The notes beneath the pieces were generated by a model that made no database searches, was not told where the DNA came from, and saw only the letters and a program-made list of their open reading frames with translations. A program made the position numbers and the translations under genes. Positions 8,998 to 16,280 of a DNA stretch of 34,079 bases are shown here, one piece after another. This DNA comes from Sanchytrium tribonematis. Lineage: Eukaryota > Sanchytriomycota > Sanchytriomycetes > Sanchytriales > Sanchytriaceae. The DNA is taken from contig JADGIG010000041.1 in assembly GCA_018985235.1 (NCBI GenBank), forward strand, positions 1 to 34,079, written 5' to 3'. Each line of letters opens with the position of its first letter. Position 1 is the stretch's first letter.

Positions 8998-10071
8998 TCA
9001 TAGTTCTAAAGATCGCGAGATAATTTTTTCGGTTGTTTCCACACAGTTGAGTTTACCATTGCAATCTGGGGTAATCTCCTTAAGACTGATACATTTTGAC
9101 ACTCCAGCTTCAATTGCTCTAGCAGTATCCATAAATCCAGCAAATCTACACATAAGCGCTGCCGACAACACAGCCGCAATAGGATTAGCAAGTTTAGGGT
9201 CTATATCTGGAGCGGACCCGTGAACAGGTTCACCTAAAATCAAATAATCGGAAAAATTAACGCTCGGAATCAATCCAAGACTACCTACCATTCCTGCGCC
9301 AGCATCACTCAATAAATCTCCATACATATTCGGACAGCAGAGAATATCAAATTGAGAGGGATCGCGAATCAAATGATACAATGCAGCGTCAACCAATACC
9401 TCATTATAAACTAGAGAAGCATTTCTCCAATTTTGGGATCCCACCTTGACAGCTTTGAATTCATCTGCTATTTTGATACATGATTCTCTGAACATACCAT
9501 CAGTAGCAGGCAGTACGTTAGCTTTATGTATTATACTTACTTTTTGTTGTTTCACATGAGCGCGTTGTTTCGCGATTTGAAATGACATTCGAGCTATTCT
9601 TTCGCTGGCCTTTCTACTGATGATCCTTGATGCGACAGCAAAGTCCTTATTTAATTCTTCTTTTTGAACATAAAGACATTCGGTGTTTTCCCGCATTACA
9701 ACGAAATCAAAATTAGAGCCATTAAACGTTCCCTTGACTGGTCTTACATTAGCATAACAATCAAAAAGACGTCTTAGCTGTACAATGGGACTTTTGTAGC
9801 CATCAACTCTATGGGATGGAGAAGAAACTGCGCCAAACAGAGCCAGAACTTTGCCCTTGTCTAGTTTTCTAAGATCCCTCAAGGTGGATATAGTTGTTTG
9901 AGGCAAAGCACTACCAGTTTTTTGGAAATAATCAAAGCCTGCGTCCAACGTTAAAAAGTCAAACTCCTGCTTGTGCTTTCTTCCAACATGTAATAAAACC
10001 TGCCTAGCAGCCTCGATAACAGTTACACCAATTCCATCGCCCGGTATCAACGCAATTGTTTTCTTAAACAT
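8998..10071 (-). CDS. LYS12: Homoisocitrate dehydrogenase (alpha-aminoadipate lysine pathway)
   Basis: NAD-dependent oxidative decarboxylation of homoisocitrate to 2-oxoadipate in fungal-type lysine biosynthesis. Seen: IALIPGDGIG at the N-terminus, LFGAVSSPSHRVDGYKSPIVQLRR, YANVRPVKG, RENTECLYV, HKANVLPATDGMFRE, the metal-site region CPNMYGDLLSDAGAGMVGSLG and EPVHGSAPDIDPKLANPIA. The SSPSHRVDGYKSPIVQLRR loop and RENTE(C/D)LY suit homoisocitrate dehydrogenase better than isocitrate or isopropylmalate dehydrogenase, but paralogue assignment by eye carries some risk. The first ATG in frame is 10071 (357 aa). No mitochondrial presequence is visible, although yeast Lys12 is mitochondrial. Confidence 0.8.
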   Translation of the reverse strand: MFKKTIALIPGDGIGVTVIEAARQVLLHVGRKHKQEFDFLTLDAGFDYFQKTGSALPQTTISTLRDLRKLDKGKVLALFGAVSSPSHRVDGYKSPIVQLRRLFDCYANVRPVKGTFNGSNFDFVVMRENTECLYVQKEELNKDFAVASRIISRKASERIARMSFQIAKQRAHVKQQKVSIIHKANVLPATDGMFRESCIKIADEFKAVKVGSQNWRNASLVYNEVLVDAALYHLIRDPSQFDILCCPNMYGDLLSDAGAGMVGSLGLIPSVNFSDYLILGEPVHGSAPDIDPKLANPIAAVLSAALMCRFAGFMDTARAIEAGVSKCISLKEITPDCNGKLNCVETTEKIISRSLEL

Positions 10072-10253
10072 GGAGTTCAATATTGAAAGCCGATACTTTT
10101 ACTTTTTTCATTCTTCGATGGCTGGACTGTCTCCTCAACCTAATGTTCAAAATAACAGCTATAATCACTCTTCATAGTCTTAAAGTAGATTTCAACATGT
10201 ATTAGCACATATCAATTCAATTTTAAATTGTGAATTAAACAATTGATGTGTTC

Positions 10254-11311
10254 TCATTTATTTTTGCTGCTCTCATCTTCCAATTGCCAGTTCGCAATAG
10301 TTTCCAAAAAACCTATGACAAAATACAATATCATAGCAAGAACTAAATAATTCCATAAATTGGAAATTACGGATTCACTTTCAAGGTAATTACTTCCCAC
10401 GGGTTTGTCATACTTCAGCTTCTGCTGGTCTATCTGATGAGATATCCATAGAAAAGCAGAATAATTTACACTTTTAATGTAAGTCAAAACTACATTTAAA
10501 GCCTCTTCACTAAATAAAGCTATCATGAAGATACTTTGAATAGAAGCCTTCACAAAAGCTTTTCCCATAAAAGTGGCTGTGAAGAAAGTCGAAAAGGGTA
10601 TCATAAAGTGACCGCATAACACCCCTGCCAAATCAAACAAAGGATTTGGTATCTAAATTAGTATTTTGTTACGCTGGCACAAAGCAATATTCCCCAAAAT
10701 CCGTAATTTTGCATGAGTTCATATAGTTTGACTTTGAGCAATTCAGAGTTAGTCCTCTTTTTACTTTTCAAAAGCTTCCTGATGGCCTGAAGTTCTTCCT
10801 TGGCTTTATGATCAGTTTTGGCAATAAAGTATGGCGGCAATTCTCCAATTGCGGTTCCAGCACCCCAAAAAAAAGTATTGAGAGAGACACTGTAAAAAAT
10901 TTCAAATATACTTGGAGATGAATTCTTTGAACAGGAAAGTTCAAGGCCATAATACAAATTCCTCGAAATTTCATCAGTCACTCCGCATCTTTGTGCAAAA
11001 TGTGTTACATGAACGATGTGAGGGCCGAGGTAAAGCAAAAAAGTATGAAGACCAGACCCAAACCCGATTGATGAGGCAACTCCCAAAAGAAACCAATAAA
11101 AGTTAAACTTAATTGGGTCAAGGATTGGATTATTCGAACAATATAATAAATAAACCAAACCAATCAACATCGCAAAAAAATAGAGATACTTAAATATGAG
11201 TCTAGCTATATATTTCAGAGAATAGAAAATTATAGACAACGGGCTGCTCTTAAAAAGTAAAACTTCATTTTTTGCTTGCCTATTCTTACTTTGAGAACGT
11301 GTAACAGCCAT
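10254..11311 (-). CDS. VMP1: VMP1-like ER membrane protein (vacuole membrane protein 1), two exons
   Basis: VMP1 is a multi-span ER protein with lipid-scramblase activity, needed for autophagosome and lipid-droplet formation. Exons 11311-10673 and 10652-10254 give 345 aa. Seen: a basic N-terminus, transmembrane segments, the VMP1/SNARE-associated-core hallmark GLHTFLLYLGPHIVHVT, GAGTAIGELPPYFIAK, and [20 protein letters not shown], which forms only across the splice junction, then CGHFMIPFSTFFTATFMGKA. The last segment is a hydrophobic anchor followed by a Lys-rich tail. Retention of the 20 nt intron ends the protein after ASVTKY. It is the last host gene before the mobile-element-rich part; the Tc1-type element begins 172 bp beyond its start codon. 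Confidence 0.92.
10653..10672 (-). other. 20-nt intron in the VMP1 gene
   Basis: Minus-strand sequence GTAACAAAATACTAATTTAG. It has a GTA donor, a textbook TACTAAT branch site and a TTTAG end. Removal joins CAS to [10 protein letters not shown], an invariant VMP1 segment. Retention gives TAC-TAA, so the branch site itself is the stop. Confidence 0.92.
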
Positions 11312-11483
11312 TGAAATGGAAACCAGGAGATTGTTTGAAGGATTAAGTAGTTCAAATCAAAGCAAAAAGAGATTTATTAACATACCGATGCTGATGAATA
11401 TGTATTCGATCTCAGGTTTGACTATGCTTTTTTATATTTTATATTTTTCTTTTTGTTTTCTTTCATTAATTTATATTTTTGTA

Positions 11484-11511
11484 CCTTTGTGTCACCCTTT
11501 TGTCACACTCA
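11484..11511 (+). repeat. Left terminal inverted repeat of the Tc1/mariner element
   Basis: 28 bp, starting CCTTTGTGTCACCC just after TA. The mate is at 12532-12559. Confidence 0.85.
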
Positions 11512-11573
11512 AAAAATGAATTTAAATGTTTATTAAATTTTGATCCAATCCCCATTTCGCTTATGCACTTCTC

Positions 11574-12556
11574 TTATGCGTTTAGGTATACTTCGAACCA
11601 ACATATGCCGGTACTCATCAGTAAATTCATCCACATTTTGTATACAGTTTCAATTAATTCTTCTTTCGTGCTTGGGAATGGTTTTACATATGGCAACTGA
11701 TTCTTTATTAAGCCCCAGACCCATTCAATTGGGTTAAGATCTGGCGATTGTGGGCAATGGAAGCCATAAAGCTCGACTCCTTCATCATCAAAAAAATTAA
11801 TTGCAGTTTCACAAGTATGGCAAGATGCACCATCCTGCATGAATTATTTTCTTTTGCTACTTGAATTTCGGGAATAAGATGTTTCCGCATCATCTGCACG
11901 TAACTGGTACCATTTAGGGCGCCAGAAAAATGCACTGATGGCCCCCAAGAATAAAATAAAGAACATCCCCAAAAACTCACAGAAATTCCGCAGCTATTCT
12001 TGTTTGGATAAATGATGCTTTGATTATAAGGGTCCAAATTCCTACTTCAAATCATCATATTTTTGTTTTTTGGCCATAGTTTAATGGATATCTCATCAGA
12101 CCATATGATGTCACTATACCAAATTTCCTCTTTAAAAAATAATTTTTCTGCCACATCGCGTCTTTTAGCCTTGTTGATTTCCCTTATTTGAATTTGACGT
12201 GATGCTGCCACTGCATTGTACCCATTTCTGTCTAAATATCGAGAGACTGTTTTGTGCGCTACTTTAAATTCTAGCAATGCTGCAATTTGCCGCAATGTTA
12301 ATAATGGATCTTCCAACAGCATATTTTTAATTTGTAGGCCATGATGACCGTCTAATACGCGATTTGTTATAATTATCTTATTGGGCAAATCTTTATCTCT
12401 TTTCCAGCGATAATAATAATGTCTACAACAGTCAATAAATTTATTAACAACATATGCTATGTCGCTCCACTTCAAATCGAGATCTTTCATTCTTTGTATT
12501 GTCACTTTGTTGTCGTCCGAAAGTCGCATTCGGGGTGTGACAAACGGGTGATACAA
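11574..12556 (-). pseudogene. Tc1-type DDE transposase, broken
   Basis: Three overlapping frames together cover a Tc1 transposase. The first (12556-12047) has the N-terminal helix-turn-helix region and the first catalytic aspartate in IIWSDEISIKLWPKNKN. The middle (about 12037-11840) has SFWGCSLFYSWGPSVHFSGALNG. The last (11840-11574) has the second aspartate in MQDGASCHT and the glutamate in SPDLNPIEWVWG, spaced as about DD35E. At least two frame changes separate the pieces, so no full transposase can be made. It has HTH and DDE domains in normal order. Confidence 0.9.
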
Positions 12557-12559
12557 CAG
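12532..12559 (-). repeat. Right terminal inverted repeat of the Tc1/mariner element
   Basis: 28 bp; read on the minus strand it starts CTGTTGTATCACCC, just inside the right TA. Confidence 0.85.
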
Positions 12560-12561
12560 TA

Positions 12562-13317
12562 TTACACATGGGAACAGTTTAGAGGAACCGACTTTAGCGG
12601 AACTGATTCTAGTTCCTGGGAACTAGAACCCATCCCACAAGTCCACGGAACCAAGATCCTTGAATATTTCTTTTTTTTTCTTCTAAAACCGTCTGATTAA
12701 TGGCTCAAAATTGACAAATAAATGAGCGTATTTCTGGCCAAGTTGGGCCATAAAGTGGCTTTCTACCCAATCATTGTTTCAATGGTCTCTATAAAGCCAT
12801 TTGGAGGCTTGATGGCGTAGAAGAAGGCGTAGAAAATGGTTGTCGTAAATTTGAATGGAAGACTTGGGCTTACCCCAAAGAAAGCAACGAGAAAAACAAG
12901 AAATGGGCCCGTTGAGGTATTGGAGTTGCGATTTGTGGTGACTCCTTTTGTGAGTCTATTACTACGCAATTATTTGGCCAGGGAGATTTGAGAATATTGT
13001 AAATTGTTTGGATGTTGGTAGTCACGGGTATTTTGTATTGTAGCGAATACACTGACAAAAATGGCGAAAAAAAGAGGCCAAAAATATAAACGCTTTGAGC
13101 ATGGAATTTCCTGTAATAGACAGTGACGAAATGAAAGAAAAGCGTAAAAAAGAAAGTTGAAATTCAAATGGATGATAATTTCGCGATTGCAGAAGATGAC
13201 AAATAAATAAATTGAAAATTAAATGCTGCCGCTTTGCATTTTGAGTATACATAAATCGTCATAAAAAATCAATCCATCAGAGAGCTAAGAAATTATTTTT
13301 TAAAACACCCCTGTACA
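12562..13317. other. Gene-poor relic stretch after the Tc1 element
   Basis: No gene can be supported in these 756 bp. There are short open stretches such as a plus-strand one ending FEWKTWAYPKESNEKNKKWAR near 12911, and a small frame starting MEFPVIDSDEMKEKRKK near 13099, interrupted and unassignable. The GC content is somewhat higher than in the neighbouring intergenic DNA. It reads as decayed coding or mobile DNA of unknown origin. Confidence 0.4.
12607..12628. repeat. Perfect palindrome in a GGAAC-rich stretch
   Basis: TTCTAGTTCC and GGAACTAGAA form 10 bp arms around TG. The surrounding 90 bp repeat GGAAC/GTTCC several more times. Such subterminal GGAAC/GTTCC clusters occur near the ends of some hAT elements, but no matching partner end was found. 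Confidence 0.5.
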
Positions 13318-13755
13318 ATGCAGAATTTCCTCTCTATTACAATCAATAGTCCTCGCCACACCCATATTCACAATAAAGTATTCAACATCAATATCAGCCA
13401 ATGTAATCAAAGACCTGATGAATACAGTATACTCTTGGGAAGAAATTACAGCGTATTAAATCAATATAGAAATTATCCTGATGCATTAAAAATGAAGATT
13501 GCTTATTTTCTGATTTACACATGTAAAATAAACACCAATTACGCATATTACGCAGAATTATTGGCCATTTCTTTAAGTACATTCCAAAAAATTGGGGTTT
13601 TAACTGTCAAATCCAATCCCAAAACCACTAAACCCTTCTCACGTTTTTATTCTTTTTACTTCTTTTTTAAATTGTACCAGTATCGTAAAAATACATTTCC
13701 CATGGAAGTCAATATCCGTAAATTAAGAAGGCTTCGCCGCAGCTTTCAAATGTAA
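13318..13755 (+). CDS. Unrecognised ORF, 145 aa
   Basis: An uninterrupted ATG-to-TAA frame. The predicted protein is basic and rich in Asn, Tyr, Phe and Ile, begins MQNFLSITINSPRHTHIHNK, has an aromatic run FYSFYFFFKLYQY near the end and a basic tail MEVNIRKLRRLRRSFQM. No domain is recognised. The AT-driven composition means a chance frame is possible, but its length in such DNA and the structured basic end make it worth keeping. Confidence 0.35.
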   Translation: MQNFLSITINSPRHTHIHNKVFNINISQCNQRPDEYSILLGRNYSVLNQYRNYPDALKMKIAYFLIYTCKINTNYAYYAELLAISLSTFQKIGVLTVKSNPKTTKPFSRFYSFYFFFKLYQYRKNTFPMEVNIRKLRRLRRSFQM

Positions 13756-13881
13756 ACTTAAAACTCAAATAAATCATTTATTCATTTCCATTTATTATTT
13801 TGATGAGTTAGGCTGCCAATAAAATTAAAAATCAAACTGCACCCGAGAATGGGTCAAGTTAGCAAAAACAATAAGCAACAA

Positions 13882-14130
13882 TCAGAATTCTGCCAAATGT
13901 GAGTCAACTGAAAAGGTTTTATAAAATTCGGTCATTTTGTATTTAAATAAAGCATTGGCCAATTCGTTTGATTTTTGTTTGGAGATACGGCGGTGTTTTA
14001 CGACTTCGAGGACATCTTGTAATGCATTTGAATTGGTCAGTGTGAAACAAAGGACTTTAATAATGCAGGTATCTACGCGATGATGTGCGAGTTTACATAT
14101 TTTTAAAACAAGCTCTATAAAATTTTCATT
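13882..14130 (-). CDS. Open reading frame without start, 82 codons, unrecognised
   Basis: A minus-strand frame open from 14130 to a TGA at 13882-13884. The reading is protein-like (ELVLKICKLAHHRVDTCIIK, then ISKQKSNELANALFKYKM, ending SVDSHLAEF) and has few of the K/N/I runs of random AT-rich DNA. There is no ATG near the left end, so it would be a terminal exon or a remnant. No family is recognised. Confidence 0.3.
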   Translation of the reverse strand, partial: NENFIELVLKICKLAHHRVDTCIIKVLCFTLTNSNALQDVLEVVKHRRISKQKSNELANALFKYKMTEFYKTFSVDSHLAEF

Positions 14131-14236
14131 TCATGGACAACTGTAGAAAATGATTGGATAAAATAAATTTGTGTTCAATTTGTGTTATTTTTGATTGGTT
14201 ATTTTTTATTTTTAGTTTACCCGCTATTTTTTGGTA

Positions 14237-14590
14237 ATGGCACGTTCAAAAGAAACTTAGAATAGTAACAATGCAATCACAAACTTCTCTTCCAAAGCTC
14301 CTCGTAAACATTATAACGGTAAATCTTTCAAAGAAGCACCATCAAGCAAAAATTTAAGATTGCAACCCATCGATAAATTAACTCGAACTCAATTGCGAAG
14401 AATGCAAAATGCATTAAAGAAAAAGCAAGAGCAATCTATTCAATTCATGGAAAAAGCATTTGAGAAAATGGATGAAGACGTTGGTATTGACTTGGATTCG
14501 GACGAAAAACAAGTTCTTACAGATGCGATTGAAGTAAAAAAGAAACAAATTAGAACCATTTTGCAGTCACAACACGTCTCGAAAGTCTAG
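14237..14590 (+). CDS. Histone H3-tail-like ORF
   Basis: The frame starts at ATG 14237 with MARSKET, meets TAG at 14258-14260, then runs open to TAG at 14588. After the first TAG it reads NSNNAITNFSSKAPRKHYN, then GKSFKEAPSSKNLRLQP, a Lys/Gln-rich helix (LRRMQNALKKKQEQSIQFMEKAF) and an acidic stretch. MARSKET and KAPRK match the histone H3 tail (MARTKQT ... KAPRK) in order and nearly in spacing, and the following KSFKEAP resembles the H3 segment KAARKSAP. No histone fold is visible afterwards. The next ORF, chromodomain-like, continues in the same frame. Whether the internal TAG is a real break, a read-through or a start-site issue cannot be told here. An alternative ATG is at 14360. Confidence 0.45.
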
Positions 14591-14605
14591 TTTATTTTGA
14601 AAAAG
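14585..14605 (+). other. Candidate 21-nt in-frame intron (weak)
   Basis: Starts GTCTAG and ends TTGAAAAAG, codon-aligned between SK and CDG. The 3' end fits N-T-R-A-NNN-AG, but the donor is GTC, not GTA. Its removal would delete the TAG that separates the H3-tail-like and chromodomain-like ORFs. Confidence 0.3.
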
Positions 14606-14620
14606 TGTGATGGAATAAAA

Positions 14621-14851
14621 ATGACATCAAATGGTGGACGATCAGATCAAGACTTTTATTGCTTGGTTTCATGGGATGGAAAAGATGAAAATGGAAATGA
14701 TTATGAAGATTCATGGGAATTACACATCAAATTATGCAATACAGTAACTGTTGGTGAGTTTATGGAACGCAATGCAGAGAAATTTGTAAATGCAAATTGG
14801 AAAGATGGAGTTTATGATGATGATAACTATAAAGGACCTGAATCATTTTAA
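14621..14851 (+). CDS. Chromodomain-like protein segment, in frame with the H3-tail-like ORF
   Basis: From ATG 14621 the product is 76 aa. It contains FYCLVSWDGKDENGNDYEDS followed by WELHIKLCNTVTVGEFMERN. This resembles the chromodomain core Y-L-V-K-W-K-G ... W-E-P ... L ... I-x-x-F, including the two conserved tryptophans and the C-terminal helix. The first beta strand of a full chromodomain is not obvious. The frame is the same as the H3-tail-like ORF upstream, separated by one TAG. A 21 nt stretch spanning that TAG (14585-14605) has GT...AG ends and the TTGA-AAA-AG tail seen in the host introns. If it is an intron, the two ORFs are one protein. Confidence 0.5.
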   Translation: MTSNGGRSDQDFYCLVSWDGKDENGNDYEDSWELHIKLCNTVTVGEFMERNAEKFVNANWKDGVYDDDNYKGPESF

Positions 14852-14886
14852 TAAATAGTCTAGGAAATTTATTGGTTTTTTAATTC

Positions 14887-15338
14887 TTAACTCTTTTTTT
14901 TTGTAATTTCTTCTTCATCGGTTGTTAAATCATGCTTTAGTGGATTGACCGGTTGATCAGAACTAATCTGTAGGTCATTATCATCCAAATATTCTGTCTC
15001 CGTCGATGTTTCTAAAGGATGATCGCAAACTGGAAATACAATTGAATGCATGTTTATGCCATTTGTTTGTTTTTCTTGCCCTTCTTTGGAGACATATTGA
15101 TGCTGATAATATTGTCCGGTGATGATCACTGCAGATCCTTTTCTTAATAGCTTTTTCATGCCATCTGCTCTTCCGAGCCAGAAAGTGATGTTAAAAAAGG
15201 AACATGCATCTTTTTACCAGTGTAATTGTTACTAGCTCTACTAATTTCTGTAACTTCTACCTCACCTTTAAATGTTTTGACTTTTTTAGATTTGGGATCT
15301 TGAGTTAGTCTTCCATTCATTGTGATAAAGCTTACCAT
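14887..15338 (-). CDS. Bacterial-type single-stranded DNA-binding protein (SSB, OB fold), split by a -1 frame change
   Basis: SSB proteins bind and protect single-stranded DNA. The first frame, from ATG 15338, reads MVSFITMNGRLTQDPKSKKV and later SNNYTGKKMHVPF. The second frame, one base back, reads NITFWLGRADGMKKLLRKGS, then AVIITGQYYQHQYVSKEGQE. Together these follow the SSB order: NGRLTxDP, loop, (F)WG, LxKGSxVxxxG. The tail is acidic and lacks the bacterial DDDIPF end. There is no clear mitochondrial presequence, so host mtSSB and a mobile-element SSB are both possible. The frames meet at a TTTTTTA heptamer; programmed -1 frameshifting, a one-base loss, or a 23 nt intron (GTAACA...AAAAAG) would each explain it. 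Confidence 0.65.
15192..15198 (-). promoter_or_regulatory. Canonical -1 slippery heptamer in the SSB gene
   Basis: T-TTT-TTA in the zero frame, exactly where the SSB reading must shift by -1. After slippage the codons are AAC ATC ACT TTC TGG. It could also simply be a homopolymer indel. Confidence 0.4.
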
Positions 15339-15477
15339 AAGTAATGTGAGTTCGTTTCGTTTAAGTACCACATATGAAACATTGGTAAATTTTAATTGGC
15401 TAATTAATTATTAAACCATCAATTGATTGGTAACAAAATGTCCAAATATTTCGTAGGGGATTGATTTTAAATTTTAG

Positions 15478-16144
15478 ATGGAAGATATTTGGTATGAAGT
15501 CTACAAATTTCTATCTTTTCAGGAAATGAAAAGACTAGGTGACTCTAGTGTCATTCCACAAGCATACAAATATTTGCAAAACTGTAAATTGTTTCAGTTT
15601 AGCTTGGGAGAAGTGATTCCAAAGAAGCATCTTCTATTAAATATGCTAGAAAGAGAAAAGGTTTTGGTTACTGGTAAATTTGTAACAAATTGCTTTTATG
15701 GGGCGAAATTTGATTGCCATGACTCTGTAGCAATTATTTGCTCTACATTTAATTCAAAATCCTTCAAAAAAATTAAAAACTTACTGAGTTATTTGGGATT
15801 CTACTCAGGACAAATTAAAGAGAACAATTTAGTTGAAAAAACCAAAACAGGTGCTTGAAAACAATATTGAATTTGACATTATTGCAGAGTCAGAATTTTT
15901 AGACTGTGTTTGTAAAATTGCTGATCAAAAGATTGTATTTTATGGGCGCAACGGATTCTGTGTCACTTTGATTCAAACCGAAGAAAGTCTTTCAAATATA
16001 ATGAATTGCTATACATTGGATATTGAGAAGTGCTATTTTGATGGCAAGGAAATTGTATGGCACTTGTCCAAAGCTCCTAAACTATTCTATATTGCAACTC
16101 TATTAGATCAAAACATTGAAGACAGATTTTCTGATAATTTGTAA
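15478..16144 (+). CDS. Unrecognised protein, 215 aa, probably two exons
   Basis: The first part (15478-15831) starts MEDIWYEVYKFLSFQEMKRL, which has an F-box-like look, and continues through VLVTGKFVTNCFYGAKFDCH. The second (15851-16144) runs VLENNIEFDIIAESEFLDCV to a TAA, including TLDIEKCYFDGKEIVWHLSK. The two halves are in different frames but join cleanly if the 19 nt at 15832-15850 is removed. That length equals the host introns, although the donor is GTT and the branch site is weak. Function unknown. Divergent to the SSB gene, 139 bp apart. Confidence 0.5.
15832..15850 (+). other. Candidate 19-nt intron
   Basis: GTTGAAAAAACCAAAACAG. Exactly 19 nt, GT...AG, and its removal restores one frame across two long ORFs. 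It lacks the GTA donor and the T of N-T-R-A at the 3' end, so support is weaker than for the four host introns. Confidence 0.45.
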
Positions 16145-16147
16145 TAT

Positions 16148-16279
16148 ATGAATAACGGAATAGAACTACATGTGAATTTTTCATATAGCGATATCAACTA
16201 TCTACATAATTTTTTTTCACCATATAACATTTTTAGTAAACCTGTTGGGGCTAAGTTTGCTTTGAGTGGTAATAAATAA
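16148..16279 (+). CDS. Small ORF, 43 aa, unrecognised
   Basis: ATG-to-TAA frame directly after the preceding gene (3 bp gap), beginning MNNGIELHVNFSYSDINYLH and ending SKPVGAKFALSGNK. It fills the space up to the first Helitron-like coding sequence. It may be a micro-gene, or the first exon of a gene cut by the Helitron. No homology is recognised. Confidence 0.3.
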   Translation: MNNGIELHVNFSYSDINYLHNFFSPYNIFSKPVGAKFALSGNK

Positions 16280-16280
16280 T

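Larger units (their letters stand above)
11484..12559 (-). mobile_element. Tc1/mariner DNA transposon, decayed, 1,076 bp
   Basis: Both ends carry 28 bp terminal inverted repeats that agree at 22 of 28 positions, sharing TCACCC and TTTGTCACAC. The element is bordered by TA on each side (11482-11483 and 12560-12561), the target duplication expected for this superfamily. It encodes a Tc1-type transposase on the minus strand. It lies 172 bp upstream of the VMP1 start codon. Confidence 0.9.

Noticed and set aside
9971-10177. Plus-strand ORF overlapping the start of homoisocitrate dehydrogenase
   Set aside because: Shadow frame of a conserved gene on the other strand; the short MAGLSPQPN piece at 10120 stops after 19 codons.
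11316-11519. Plus-strand ORF of 67 aa starting 4 bp from the VMP1 start
   Set aside because: It runs into the Tc1 terminal repeat, is dominated by Phe/Leu/Ile from T-rich DNA, and does not continue sensibly across the empty site. Probably chance, though a gene cut by the insertion cannot be excluded.
15059-15260. A 19-20 nt intron to explain the SSB frame change
   Set aside because: No GT...AG pair of 19 or 20 nt lies in the part where the frame must switch; only a 23 nt option exists and it would delete the TGKK loop, so a -1 shift or indel is preferred.
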